Shown here one piece after another: positions 1 to 9,043 of a stretch of DNA of 64,000 nt. The position numbers were made by a program, and so were the translations under genes. Every line of letters begins with the position of its first letter. The stretch's first letter is position 1. This DNA comes from Hoylesella buccalis ATCC 35310 (lineage in GTDB: Bacteria; Bacteroidota; Bacteroidia; Bacteroidales; Bacteroidaceae), in contig NZ_CP102287.1 of NCBI RefSeq assembly GCF_025151385.1, forward strand, positions 62,001 through 126,000, read 5' to 3'. The notes under the pieces are model-generated. The model saw nothing but the letters and a program-made list of their open reading frames with translations, was not told the origin of the DNA and did no database searches.

Positions 1-876
1 AAATAAATCTCCTTTGTTTCTATCGTATTCCAAATTAGTGAAAACAGGACTATCCATATAAAAAGCAAAAATACGTTCTGTTGAGTTCTTGTCAGTCCAT
101 AAAGAATTGTATTCTTTTTCATAGGAGTCAGACTCTGTCTTTGGCATTGTAGAAAGCTGTGGGACAGCATACTCGAGAACTTTATCCCATTGTCCCATAT
201 AAAGGTAGAGATCGGCTAATAAGTAGTGAGCTGCATCGTTCGACATCCACATCTGATTTTTGTTGTTGAAGGGATGTTGTGCTGTTTGTAGTAATAAATC
301 CTCGATATAACTCGTACATTCTTTGATAGAACTACGCTGTTTGTTTTCTATTCCGAGTGTCGACTTTAGTATGATTCCCATGTCGTCTGGGTTTCTGTCG
401 TAGGCTGGAGCATATATCTTGAGTAATTGCAAATAGCACCAAGCTTTTAGTAGTTTGCTTTCCGAGGAAATATTAATAATTTCCTGCTTGTCACCTTCTT
501 TTTCTATCTGCACTTGTGGCAGTCGTTCATCTAAAGCATCACAGATAGCAATAACGTTATAATATCCAAGCCAAAGATTCGTGGAAAGTTGTGTGATTTC
601 TTTAGGACGCCACGCATACAGGTTTGTTAATTCAACATTGCTGTGAGAGAGTGACGTGGGGCAAAAGTCATTGCCTAAGATTGAAAACTCCAATTCGTAA
701 TGAGGATATGCCCTATATGCTGAAGTTAAGAGTGAACGTGCATTTTGAACATTGGTAATCGCATCGGGGTCTGAAAACATATCCATTGGCGGAATGTTGA
801 GCGAACACGATGTAAATATCATCGCAGAAATGATATAATGAAACAATAATATATTTTTGCGTGTTATCTTAAACAT
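1..876 (-). CDS. SusD/RagB-like outer-membrane lipoprotein (partial)
   Basis: The reading frame opens at an ATG on the minus strand and stays open to the window edge, giving 292 residues with the C-terminus missing. The N-terminus is a lipoprotein signal (hydrophobic stretch, then FTSC with the lipid-accepting Cys). Later residues look like the helical TPR-rich SusD fold, for example SLLTSAYRAY near residue 49 and AWRPKEITQL further on. Family members sit on the cell surface and lid a SusC-type TonB-dependent transporter. The start lies only four bases after the stop of the SusC-like gene, so the two are almost certainly co-transcribed. The ligand cannot be read from this fragment; the chelatase gene upstream suggests it may not be a glycan. 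Confidence 0.85.
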   Translation of the reverse strand, partial: MFKITRKNILLFHYIISAMIFTSCSLNIPPMDMFSDPDAITNVQNARSLLTSAYRAYPHYELEFSILGNDFCPTSLSHSNVELTNLYAWRPKEITQLSTNLWLGYYNVIAICDALDERLPQVQIEKEGDKQEIINISSESKLLKAWCYLQLLKIYAPAYDRNPDDMGIILKSTLGIENKQRSSIKECTSYIEDLLLQTAQHPFNNKNQMWMSNDAAHYLLADLYLYMGQWDKVLEYAVPQLSTMPKTESDSYEKEYNSLWTDKNSTERIFAFYMDSPVFTNLEYDRNKGDLF

Positions 877-880
877 AATT

Positions 881-3800
881 TCAAAATGTTAGGTTCATAT
901 TAAATGTGAACACAGGTTGAAGTGTTCCAGAAAGTTTTCCACTTTCTGGATCCGACTCCTTAAAGGATGTCCATGTATAGAGATTTGAACCTTGAAATCC
1001 CACTGAGGCGAATTGTAAAAAAGGTAAATGCTTTTCTAACCATTTTCCTGCAATGCGGTATCTCAATGACACCATGGATAATTTTAACATGTTGCTTGAA
1101 CCAACTGTGCGAGAGGTTGCATACAAAGCCATGTTTTCTTCAGCCACACTGTTTGCGTAATAGGGTGTGGGATAAATTTTGTGCTCATCTCCTTGCTTAA
1201 ACCACATGTGCTCAGTAAGTCCAGCAATAGCATTCTTGTTTGCATTGTCTTTATTACGTACGTACTTGTAATCAAATTGACGAATACCCGAAAGCGTGTA
1301 GTAAAAGCCAACATTCATTTCAAATTCTTTGTATTGAAAATCAACATTCAATCCTCCGTTGTAGGGTGGTGTGAGATGACCTAAGGATTGGAAGTCAGAC
1401 TTCGTAAGAAATTCGCTTGCTTGTTTTTCCTTGCCGTCAGGAGTCTTGAATACAGGATAACCAGTAAGAGGATTAATGCCTAATGAATGAAGCCCATACA
1501 GCATATCGTATGATTTACCTACCTCGTAAGTTGGCAGTATATCATCTTCGTTCGTATATAATCGATTGCCGTCATATAGATCAATAACTTTGTTGCGATT
1601 ATAGCAAAAATTGGCACGCAAATTTAACCTGCTGTCATAATTATCAATAATCCTAACGTTAAAGCCTAACTCTATACCGTTATTTTGTAGAATTCCAACG
1701 TTGCGTTTCATCAATTGAAACCCTGTGCTTGTCGCAATAGGTACATCCAACAGGGCTTCTTCTGTAATGCGATTATACCAATTCGCATCAAATGTAATGC
1801 GGTGAAATAGTTCAAGGGTTAGACCAGCGTCCATTGATTTGTTTTGCTCTGCTTTCAAATCTTTATTATAAAGCATAAGTAGTTCCAATGGCCTTACCTC
1901 ATCATAGCCTTTATTGGAAAATGAGAATGTGCCAATCGTTTGTGATACCGAAACGCCATTAAGATTAGCTGTTACGCCATACGATGCTTTTAGGTTCAGT
2001 GCAGATATTATCTTATTGCCCTTCAAAAATGAATAGTTGGTTGGCGTCCACCCTATTCCTGTTGCCCAAGCAGAGTTCCAACGCTTTTCTTTAGGAAGAA
2101 CGGATGACGCATCCGCTTTGTAGGTAGCGTAAAAGTCGTAGATGTTTTTAAGGGAATAGCCACCTACCACACCTATACCCAATTGTGCATTCCTGTCATG
2201 TGGGTTTCGTATCTCAGGTTGCCTAAGCCCTTGCAGCGAATGGTTTATGGCAGAAGGTGAGTCTATATTACCCACACCATATCCCGTGATGCCTACTCCC
2301 TCATTGTCGTAAAAGTAATAATCTATATTCGCACCAAGAGTAAGGTCGTGTATGTCATTGATTACTTGATTATATGTTGCTCTAAAGTTGCTCGATATGT
2401 TTGTTGTCGCATTTTGAGATTTGCTGTATATCCCGCGCCTTAGGAGAGGGATACCTTGATGCTGTTCACTGTAAGAGGTAGCAGGAGTAAATCGATGATT
2501 GTTGCCAAAGCTCAAGTCAGCACCTGCAATATAGGCCAATGTTAGTCCTGCAAAGGGTGTAAGAGTGAGGTTGGCGGAAAACCCCACGTCTTTATCTGTA
2601 TGGTCTTGTTGGAATTGGTAAAGTAAGTCATTGAACCTTTGTCCTGGATATGAATAAAGTTGTGATGAAGTTGTTTCGTAAGGATTAAGGTTATACACCA
2701 ATGAAGTTGGGTCGAATGTTGTGCCAGTTGGCGTATTCGTTTTTGCATATCCACCATTGACTCCCAACATCATATAACCAATCTTTCCTAAACGTTGGTC
2801 TAAGCTAAGACGTACACTATAACGTTGTTTGTCGTTTCCTTTCATTCTTCCACCTTGATTGGCATAGTTCGCAGAAACATAATATGTCGTTGAATTGTTC
2901 CCGCCTTTCAAGCTGAAGCTGTGGCGTTGGTAGATATTATTATGTATCAGTTCGTTAAACCAGTCTGTGTCAATTTTCCGTAATTCATTGAGATATACTT
3001 CTCCTTCTTTGATAAGTTGAGCCTTATCAGGATTATCTGCCTCATACTTGTTGTAATAGTCGGCACTAAACCGATAGCCTGGTGTGGCAGGATTTTGTAA
3101 AAGTCGTTCAAATTCCAATTTTTCACTGGAATTCATTAACCGAACTCCTCGCTTTCCGCGTCCCGTAATTCCGATATTGTTGCTGTAGGATATGGTAAGT
3201 TTGCCACTATACCCACGTTGTGACGTTATTTCCAAAACCCCATTAGCAGCTTTAACGCCGTATAAGGCACATGCTGATGCGTTCTTTAGTACCTTAATAC
3301 TTGCAATATCTTGTGGGGGAAGGTTATAAAAGGTTTCGGCAGCTATTATTTTTCCGTCTAAAACATACAATGGTTCATTGGTCATATTCCCCTTTCTAAA
3401 TGAAGAGTTTCCACGTATGCGTATTTCAGGGGCTTTACCCAATTCCCCTGTATTAGAAACCATTAATCCTGGTACCATTCCTTGCATAGCCAATCCCATG
3501 TCAATCATTGGCTTATCTTTAAGTGCTCTCATGTCTACATTAACCACTGCACCCGATTTAGCTCGCAAGTCAATCGCGTTGATATTGCTTTTTGCACGTA
3601 TTACAACTTCATTTATTTGATTTACATCTTCTGACAACTTCACATTTAGGCATGGTGTGTTATCTTTACATTTCACTTTTTTTGTGGCATATCCCACATA
3701 TGAGAATGTTACAGTAAATGAATTTTGTCGTGGAATACTTAATAAAAATCGTCCTTCGTTATTTGTAACAGTCATCGTATTAGTGCCATCCACTTTCACT

Positions 3801-4003
3801 GACACGCCTATTAGAGGCTCGTTATTTGTGTCAGTAACATAACCAAAAACCTTACTTGTTTGAGCATGAGTATTGAGAATGCCCCCTATCATACACAGCA
3901 AGACAAAAATACTTTTCTTGCATGATGTGTTCCCAAATAGCAGCAAAGTCATCTGTACGATTTTGGTTGTTTTGGCTGTGTGTTTTGGCTTAATACGTAA
4001 CAT
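881..4003 (-). CDS. SusC/RagA-like TonB-dependent outer-membrane receptor
   Basis: This 1,040-residue protein has the SusC architecture. An extended signal region ends near HAQ (residue ~48). A carboxypeptidase-regulatory-like domain follows at about 50-135 (VFGYVTDTNNEPLIGVSV). The plug domain comes next at about 140-270, with MQGMVPGLMVSNTGELGKAP, IRIRGNSSF and PLYVLDGKII. A long beta-barrel ends in FNMNLTF with a terminal aromatic residue. Such proteins import ligands across the outer membrane using TonB energy, with a SusD partner as lid. The start used has 17 residues before a second Met that could be the true start of the signal peptide. It lies 36 bp after the chelatase gene and directly before the SusD-like gene, in one minus-strand operon. 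Confidence 0.9.
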   Translation of the reverse strand: MLRIKPKHTAKTTKIVQMTLLLFGNTSCKKSIFVLLCMIGGILNTHAQTSKVFGYVTDTNNEPLIGVSVKVDGTNTMTVTNNEGRFLLSIPRQNSFTVTFSYVGYATKKVKCKDNTPCLNVKLSEDVNQINEVVIRAKSNINAIDLRAKSGAVVNVDMRALKDKPMIDMGLAMQGMVPGLMVSNTGELGKAPEIRIRGNSSFRKGNMTNEPLYVLDGKIIAAETFYNLPPQDIASIKVLKNASACALYGVKAANGVLEITSQRGYSGKLTISYSNNIGITGRGKRGVRLMNSSEKLEFERLLQNPATPGYRFSADYYNKYEADNPDKAQLIKEGEVYLNELRKIDTDWFNELIHNNIYQRHSFSLKGGNNSTTYYVSANYANQGGRMKGNDKQRYSVRLSLDQRLGKIGYMMLGVNGGYAKTNTPTGTTFDPTSLVYNLNPYETTSSQLYSYPGQRFNDLLYQFQQDHTDKDVGFSANLTLTPFAGLTLAYIAGADLSFGNNHRFTPATSYSEQHQGIPLLRRGIYSKSQNATTNISSNFRATYNQVINDIHDLTLGANIDYYFYDNEGVGITGYGVGNIDSPSAINHSLQGLRQPEIRNPHDRNAQLGIGVVGGYSLKNIYDFYATYKADASSVLPKEKRWNSAWATGIGWTPTNYSFLKGNKIISALNLKASYGVTANLNGVSVSQTIGTFSFSNKGYDEVRPLELLMLYNKDLKAEQNKSMDAGLTLELFHRITFDANWYNRITEEALLDVPIATSTGFQLMKRNVGILQNNGIELGFNVRIIDNYDSRLNLRANFCYNRNKVIDLYDGNRLYTNEDDILPTYEVGKSYDMLYGLHSLGINPLTGYPVFKTPDGKEKQASEFLTKSDFQSLGHLTPPYNGGLNVDFQYKEFEMNVGFYYTLSGIRQFDYKYVRNKDNANKNAIAGLTEHMWFKQGDEHKIYPTPYYANSVAEENMALYATSRTVGSSNMLKLSMVSLRYRIAGKWLEKHLPFLQFASVGFQGSNLYTWTSFKESDPESGKLSGTLQPVFTFNMNLTF

Positions 4004-4039
4004 GTATGCACTATTTTACTAACGGATAAGATTGAAGAG

Positions 4040-4945
4040 CTATTTCTTGCTCTTCAACCATTGTGTCGTTTCTTCTATTACCCAATTGGCAATTAAATCA
4101 GATGATGCAGGCAAAATTCCCTCATTGCTGTAAACTATTTCTACACCATCTCTGGTTAGCTCCGCTTGTTTTTCCTGCATGTTGTGCCTATCTGCCATAC
4201 GTTTCACGTCTGAAGTAAGATAAATGCCCTGTACCAATATTCGCTTTTTGTGTTGTGCGGCACGTTTTAATATAGGTAGTAGTTCATTTGCGAAGTCATG
4301 TCCCATCTCTATCTGTCGTGCATCAGTATAAGTTATCTTGCTGTTGTCTTTGATGTATTTTTGTACATGTTCTAACATCATGTTCCAAAATCCAATACGT
4401 TCTGGGTCGCCATGTGCAAGAAATACTACGGCTTCGTTTGCCTCATCTTTCGACATCGCTTTTATTCGTTGTAACATCGTCTTTTCTAACACGTAGCTAT
4501 AATAGAATGTTGGTCCCATGACAATAGGAACATTGGTCTGAACCATCTCGGTATTTTCCTCTGCTAACTCTTCGCGTACATATCTATTATACTTCATGCC
4601 AAGAATATTGGGTAAATCTTCTTCCGTGTGACTTGATGGGGCTATGAATAAAGGTAACGCAAAGATGGTATCAGCTCCTTGTTCCAAACAATCCTTTACT
4701 ACATTGGCTATCGAAGGTTCTGTATATTCCATGAGTGCCACACGCATATAGTCGATGCCTTTTACGGGATGAGTTGCTAATTTTTGCCGTACGATTTGTT
4801 CTAAATCCAAGACTGGTTTACGCCAACTGGGCATAGGTGAGCCATGCGCTATTACAATTAACGCATTTTTGGCTTGCATGCTACCTACTATTGTCAATAA
4901 AAATATTAATGCCAAAAGTTTTTTTCTTAAATTTTTCATTTTCAA
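4040..4945 (-). CDS. Exported CbiX/CbiK-like chelatase-family protein
   Basis: The 301-residue protein begins with a clear signal peptide (KKLLALIFLLTIVGSMQA), so it should act outside the cytoplasm. The mature part has two chelatase-like halves. The first has VIAHGSP near residue 35 and a second His at SSHTEEDL near residue 115. The second has VFLAHGDPE near residue 185. This fits the CbiX/CbiK sirohydrochlorin chelatase superfamily, in which His residues bind metal and tetrapyrrole. Cytoplasmic members insert Co or Fe in cobalamin or siroheme synthesis; Desulfovibrio has a periplasmic CbiK that binds haem. No cobalamin genes are nearby. The SusC/SusD-like genes follow directly, so a role in binding or remetallating an imported metal chelate is inferred, not shown. 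Confidence 0.75.
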   Translation of the reverse strand: MKMKNLRKKLLALIFLLTIVGSMQAKNALIVIAHGSPMPSWRKPVLDLEQIVRQKLATHPVKGIDYMRVALMEYTEPSIANVVKDCLEQGADTIFALPLFIAPSSHTEEDLPNILGMKYNRYVREELAEENTEMVQTNVPIVMGPTFYYSYVLEKTMLQRIKAMSKDEANEAVVFLAHGDPERIGFWNMMLEHVQKYIKDNSKITYTDARQIEMGHDFANELLPILKRAAQHKKRILVQGIYLTSDVKRMADRHNMQEKQAELTRDGVEIVYSNEGILPASSDLIANWVIEETTQWLKSKK

Positions 4946-5016
4946 GATGATATATAAATTAGTTATTTAATTTTTTTTCGTTCAATGGCATGCTTTGCAT
5001 GTATCATTTGAATTTG

Positions 5017-5047
5017 CAAAGGTAACAGCTCCTAATTGTCAAGGCAA
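5017..5047 (-). promoter_or_regulatory. Promoter of the chelatase-susC-susD operon
   Basis: Reading the minus strand, ATTG is followed 20 bases later by TACCTTTG, matching the Bacteroidetes -33/-7 pattern (TTTG, then TAnnTTTG). The -7 element lies about 70 bp before the chelatase start, and no other candidate was seen in the 180-bp gap. Confidence 0.6.
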
Positions 5048-5192
5048 TACCTAAATATGATGATTTTTCTCTAAACCATTCTGGGCAGTTTCTCTTGAAT
5101 CTCCAGCAGTAAGATTATTTAAGAAATGGAACTTTTTGAACTATCTGCCAGTGCATTTTTATTACCATGCATCGCCTTTCAAAATAAAATTG

Positions 5193-5200
5193 TATTTTTG
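5193..5200 (+). promoter_or_regulatory. -7 promoter element of xseA
   Basis: TATTTTTG matches TAnnTTTG and lies 27 bp before the ATG at 5228. No good -33 partner is visible at the right distance. Its position inside the longer open frame argues against any xseA start upstream of 5228. Confidence 0.45.
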
Positions 5201-5227
5201 TATCGAAAAGGTAAAAAATATTTTCAC

Positions 5228-6523
5228 ATGAAGCAAGCACTAACCTTGTATGAACTCAACGAACTGGTGCGCGAAACCCTCCAAACTGCCATGCCCGATG
5301 AATATTGGGTGGAGGCCGAATTGTCTGAGGTGCGCGAGGTAAGGGGGCACTGTTACATGGAACTGGTGCAGAAAGATGAGCGAACCAACACGCCCGTGGC
5401 CAAGGCATCGGCCAAATGTTGGAAGAACAAGTGGATGCTGATGCGTCCTTACTTTGAACGCACAACCGGACAAGTGCTGCGCGCCGGCATGAAAGTGTTG
5501 TTAAAGGTGTACGCCAATTTCCACGAGGCTTACGGCTTTTCTTGGATTGTTACCGACATAGACCCCGTGTACACCATGGGCGACATGGCCCGCAAGCGCT
5601 TGGAAATCATTGCTCGTTTGAAAGCCGAAGGGGTGTTCGACCTGCAAAAAGACTTGCACCTATCCATGTTTGCGCGCCGCGTTGCCGTCATTTCCAGTGA
5701 GCAGGCGGCCGGCTATGGCGACTTTTTGCGACAGTTGAAAGATTGCGAGCCTGGGTTCAACTTTGAGGTTCAGCTTTTTCCTGCCGTTATGCAAGGCGAA
5801 CGAGTGGAACCCACCATCATCGAAGCCTTGAACCATATCAATGCGCAAGTCGATGACTTTGACGTGGTGGTTATCATTCGTGGCGGCGGTGCGACAAGCG
5901 ATTTGAGCGGTTTCGATACCCTTTCGCTGGCCGAGAACGTAGCCAATTTTCCCTTGCCCATCATCACTGGAATTGGGCACGAACGCGATGAGAGCGTGTT
6001 GGACATGGTTTCGTTCCGTCGTGTCAAAACCCCTACGGCAGCGGCGGCGTATCTCATCGATAACCTGGCTGACACCTTGGCTCGGATAGACGATGCGCAA
6101 AGTGAGATGGTGCAAATCGTGCGGCACTGCATGGAGCGACAGAAGAATCGATTCGTGCGCGTTTCAAGCAAAATACCGGTACTTTTCTCGCATGTCAGGG
6201 TGCGGCAGGAAGAGCGTTTGCAACAATATTTTTTGCAGCTCACTGCCAGGGCTTCCCGCAAAATCTCTGATGCCCAGCATCACGTCCAGGTACTTTCAAA
6301 TAGTTTGAAACCGATGGCCGAGCGAAAAATCGTGACGGAAGGGCATCGCTTGGACATGCTTCAGCAGCGATGCAAGTCGCTGGATCCCCAACTGCTGCTA
6401 AGCCGTGGCTACAGCATCACGCTGCACCAAGGACGCGCGGTGCGCCATGCCGGTGAGTTGAAGACGGGTGACGAGATAGAAACGCGCGTGGAGAATGGAA
6501 CATTCAAATCAATCATCAAATAA
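5228..6523 (+). CDS. xseA: Exodeoxyribonuclease VII large subunit
   Basis: The large subunit of ExoVII degrades single-stranded DNA in both directions and works with several copies of the small subunit XseB. The 431-residue product has the N-terminal OB-fold (about 1-105, with WVEAELSEVREVRGHCYMEL and GMKVLLKVYANFHEAYG). The catalytic core follows, with RVAVISSEQAAGYGDF, VVIIRGGGATSDLSGFD and GIGHERDESVLD, and then a coiled-coil stretch. A longer frame begins at 5126, but family homology starts at MKQALTLYEL, and a -7 promoter element lies between the two starts. xseB follows with a one-base gap, so the two form an operon. Confidence 0.95.
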   Translation: MKQALTLYELNELVRETLQTAMPDEYWVEAELSEVREVRGHCYMELVQKDERTNTPVAKASAKCWKNKWMLMRPYFERTTGQVLRAGMKVLLKVYANFHEAYGFSWIVTDIDPVYTMGDMARKRLEIIARLKAEGVFDLQKDLHLSMFARRVAVISSEQAAGYGDFLRQLKDCEPGFNFEVQLFPAVMQGERVEPTIIEALNHINAQVDDFDVVVIIRGGGATSDLSGFDTLSLAENVANFPLPIITGIGHERDESVLDMVSFRRVKTPTAAAAYLIDNLADTLARIDDAQSEMVQIVRHCMERQKNRFVRVSSKIPVLFSHVRVRQEERLQQYFLQLTARASRKISDAQHHVQVLSNSLKPMAERKIVTEGHRLDMLQQRCKSLDPQLLLSRGYSITLHQGRAVRHAGELKTGDEIETRVENGTFKSIIK

Positions 6524-6524
6524 T

Positions 6525-6716
6525 ATGACCAAAGAAATAAATTATGAAGAAGCTGTTCGCCAGCTGGAAAACATTGTGCAGCGGATGGAAAACGAGGAAC
6601 TCGACATCGACGAATTGACCACCGAACTGAAAAACGCCCAAAAGCTTATCAAACTTTGTAAGGCGCGCCTGACAAAGGTAGATGCTGACATTAAGAAGAT
6701 TTTGGAAGAAGATTAA
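6525..6716 (+). CDS. xseB: Exodeoxyribonuclease VII small subunit
   Basis: This 63-residue acidic, helical protein (NYEEAVRQLENIVQRMENEE, then LDIDELTTELKNAQKLIKLC) has the length and pattern of XseB, which wraps the coiled-coil of XseA. The ATG at 6525 lies one base after the xseA stop and is preferred over an in-frame ATG 30 bp upstream, which would add ten non-conserved residues. The two genes are surely co-transcribed. Confidence 0.93.
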   Translation: MTKEINYEEAVRQLENIVQRMENEELDIDELTTELKNAQKLIKLCKARLTKVDADIKKILEED

Positions 6717-6750
6717 GTGTGTTCTGCACTGCAAAAAATATGTTACAATC

Positions 6751-6782
6751 GTTGTGCTTGCGCGATATTTTGCCTATTTTTG
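6751..6782 (+). promoter_or_regulatory. Promoter of ilvE
   Basis: GTTG and TATTTTTG are separated by exactly 20 bases, matching the Bacteroidetes sigma-ABfr pattern. The -7 element is about 41 bp before the ilvE start. Confidence 0.55.
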
Positions 6783-6823
6783 CGAAACACATGATGTGAT
6801 TATAAACCTTTTAAACAGATAAG

Positions 6824-7843
6824 ATGATGAAAAATATTGATTGGGCTAACCTGTCCTTCGGTTATGTGAAGACCGACTATAACGTGCGTTGCTACTATCG
6901 TGACGGTCAATGGGGCGAGATTGAAGTATGCTCCGACGAGTACCTTAATATGCACATGGCTGCCGCTTGCCTGCACTATGGACAAGAGGCCTTCGAGGGT
7001 TTGAAGGCCTATCGCTGTCCAGATGGGAAGATACGCGTGTTCAGAATGAACGAGAATGCGGCTCGTTTGCAGAGTACTTGCCGCGGAATCGTGATGCCTG
7101 AGCTGCCTACCGAGCGTTTTGAAGAGATGGTTAAGATGGTGGTGAGGCTCAACCAAGCGTACATACCACCCTACGAGAGCGGAGCTACGCTTTACATTCG
7201 TCCGCTGCTCATCGGCACTTCGGCGCAGGTGGGCGTGAGTGCGGCGCGCGAATACGCATTCATCATCTTTGTCACCCCTGTGGGACCTTATTTCAAAGGT
7301 GGATTTTCCAGCAACCCATACGTCATCATGCGCGGCTACGACCGATCGGCTCCTCTGGGAACGGGCAAGTACAAGGTGGGCGGCAACTATGCCGCATCGC
7401 TCTACGCACACAGCATCGCCCACGAAAAAGGGTATGCCAGTGAGTTTTATCTTGATGCCAAGGAGAAGAAATACATTGACGAATGTGGGGCTGCAAACTT
7501 CTTCGGCATTAAGAACAACACGTATATCACGCCGAAGTCGACCAGCATCCTGCCTTCCATCACCAACAAGAGCCTCATGCAGTTGGCCGAAGACATGGGA
7601 CTGAAGGTGGAACAACGTCCCATTCCCGAAGAGGAGTTGGAAACATTTGAGGAGGCTGGAGCCTGCGGAACAGCTGCCGTCATCAGTCCCATCAGCTACA
7701 TCGACGACCTCGATACGGGCAAACGTTATGACTTTGGTGACAAGCCTGGACCCATCTCCACAAAGCTGTACAATAAGTTGCGTGGCGTACAGTATGGCAC
7801 GGAGCCAGATATTCATGGCTGGAGTACCGTGGTGATAGAGTAA
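6824..7843 (+). CDS. ilvE: Branched-chain amino-acid aminotransferase
   Basis: A 339-residue fold-type IV PLP enzyme that interconverts valine, leucine and isoleucine with their 2-oxo acids using glutamate/2-oxoglutarate. Visible family motifs are GQEAFEGLKAYRCPDGKIR (about 51-69), TLYIRPLLIGT, and GTGKYKVGGNYAASLYAH, in which Lys184 aligns with the Schiff-base lysine of the longer eukaryote-like BCAT group. GTAAVISPI near residue 285 is the phosphate-binding stretch. ATG codons occur at 6824 and 6827 and either could be used. The gene has its own promoter and a downstream hairpin terminator, so it looks monocistronic. Confidence 0.95.
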   Translation: MMKNIDWANLSFGYVKTDYNVRCYYRDGQWGEIEVCSDEYLNMHMAAACLHYGQEAFEGLKAYRCPDGKIRVFRMNENAARLQSTCRGIVMPELPTERFEEMVKMVVRLNQAYIPPYESGATLYIRPLLIGTSAQVGVSAAREYAFIIFVTPVGPYFKGGFSSNPYVIMRGYDRSAPLGTGKYKVGGNYAASLYAHSIAHEKGYASEFYLDAKEKKYIDECGAANFFGIKNNTYITPKSTSILPSITNKSLMQLAEDMGLKVEQRPIPEEELETFEEAGACGTAAVISPISYIDDLDTGKRYDFGDKPGPISTKLYNKLRGVQYGTEPDIHGWSTVVIE

Positions 7844-7856
7844 TAGTGGATAATAT

Positions 7857-7884
7857 AAAAGGGCGACATTCTTGTCGCTCTTTT
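7857..7884 (+). terminator. Intrinsic terminator after ilvE
   Basis: AAAAGGGCGACA, a 3-4 base loop and TGTCGCTCTTTT form a 12-pair stem with one G-U pair, ending in a T run. It starts 13 bp after the ilvE stop. Confidence 0.85.
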
Positions 7885-7978
7885 CTGATTCTGGGCGGCA
7901 TGAAAGTCGCCACTTTATGTCCCCAATCGTTGGTGTTTCATCACACAAATATGATGTGTTATGGAAGTCAGATTCAAT

Positions 7979-8066
7979 CCCATTGACTTTGCCTGCCAAT
8001 CACATTGACTTTGCCTTGTAATCCCATTGACTTTGACCTCCAAACTCATTGACTTTGGAAACTTAA
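7979..8066 (+). repeat. 22-bp tandem repeat, four units
   Basis: Four units of 22 bp start at 7979, 8001, 8023 and 8045. Each contains CATTGACTTTG followed by a variable half. The same family occurs inverted at 19577-19642; a stretch from the third and fourth units here reappears exactly there on the other strand. The rest of the 408-bp gap between ilvE and trmB holds the ilvE terminator and the trmB promoter; I see no gene in it. Confidence 0.85.
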
Positions 8067-8200
8067 ACGATAGTTTCTGAAAATCAATTAGTTACAAAGA
8101 TACCTTTGTGTCTTTTGCGTATGTTTCAAAGATGAGAGTCGAAGATGACGAAACGTGCGCAAGAAGGGATGATATTTCGGCCGATTAAAGCCTGTGTGGG

Positions 8201-8232
8201 TTTGGCTGAAATTAAATAATTGATTATCTTTG
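8201..8232 (+). promoter_or_regulatory. Promoter of trmB
   Basis: TTTG at 8201-8204, then 20 bases, then TATCTTTG at 8225-8232: a full match to the Bacteroidetes consensus. The ATG follows 19 bp later. Confidence 0.75.
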
Positions 8233-8251
8233 CAAACACAAAAAACACTTT

Positions 8252-9022
8252 ATGGGCAAAGGAAAATTAGAGAAATTTGCTGAAATGGAGACATTCAAAA
8301 ATGTCTTTCAATATCCCTTTTCCGTGCTTGAGAATGTTCCTTTCGATATGAAAGGTCACTGGTGCGACGATTATTTCAAAAACAACCATCCCATTGTGCT
8401 GGAGCTGGGATGTGGTAAGGGTGAGTATACCGTGGGGCTTGCCAGGCTTTTTCCCGACGTAAACTTTATCGGCGTTGACATCAAAGGCGCGCGCATGTGG
8501 ACCGGTGCCAAGCAGGCTTTGGCCGAAGGGTTGGACAATGTGGCTTTTCTGCGCACGAACATCGAGATGATTGACCGCTTTTTTGCACCGGATGAGGTGC
8601 GGGAAATATGGCTCACTTTCTCTGATCCGCAGATGAAGAATGCCCGAAAACGGCTCTCCAGCACCTATTTCATGAACCGCTATCGCCGTTTCTTGGTGGA
8701 CGGCGGGGTAGTGCATCTCAAAACCGACTCCAACTTTTTGTTCACCTACACGTCGCTCATGGTGGAGAAAAACCAGCTGCCGTTGCTCCAAAAAACAGCT
8801 GACCTGTATCACACCGCTGACGTTGACGAGGCTACCCGGCGCATCTTGTCCATCCAGACGTATTATGAAAGCATGTGGATGGAGCGGGGATTGAACATCA
8901 AGTACATCAAATTCCGGCTGCCGCATGAAGGCCAGTTGGAAGAGCCCGACGTAGAAATACCGCTCGATGACTATCGCAGCTACCACCGCAGCAAGCGCAG
9001 TGGTAAGGCTACTGGTAAGTAG
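8252..9022 (+). CDS. trmB: tRNA (guanine-N7)-methyltransferase
   Basis: TrmB methylates G46 in the tRNA variable loop using S-adenosylmethionine. The 256-residue protein has the SAM-binding loop [10 protein letters not shown] (50-59), the acidic [12 protein letters not shown] stretch, and the TrmB signature [18 protein letters not shown] near residue 115, with the conserved DP and Arg residues. The C-terminal part ([20 protein letters not shown]) matches the family. It has its own strong promoter. The next gene starts 21 bp downstream, so read-through into the GH92 genes is likely. Confidence 0.95.
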   Translation: MGKGKLEKFAEMETFKNVFQYPFSVLENVPFDMKGHWCDDYFKNNHPIVLELGCGKGEYTVGLARLFPDVNFIGVDIKGARMWTGAKQALAEGLDNVAFLRTNIEMIDRFFAPDEVREIWLTFSDPQMKNARKRLSSTYFMNRYRRFLVDGGVVHLKTDSNFLFTYTSLMVEKNQLPLLQKTADLYHTADVDEATRRILSIQTYYESMWMERGLNIKYIKFRLPHEGQLEEPDVEIPLDDYRSYHRSKRSGKATGK

Positions 9023-9043
9023 ACCCCCAAAAACCCAAATCAG

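Noticed and set aside
5126..5227. Longer N-terminus for xseA from 5126
   Set aside because: The extra 34 residues do not resemble the family, and a -7 promoter element lies inside this stretch.
6800..7999. A 399-residue open frame opposite ilvE
   Set aside because: It is antisense to a gene with clear family motifs; composition is that of a shadow frame, and it has no domain I recognise.
7979..8066. The 22-bp units as a row of promoters
   Set aside because: TTGACTTTG resembles the -7 element, but the TA is missing and the 22-bp spacing does not give the required 18-20 bp gap between -33 and -7 elements.
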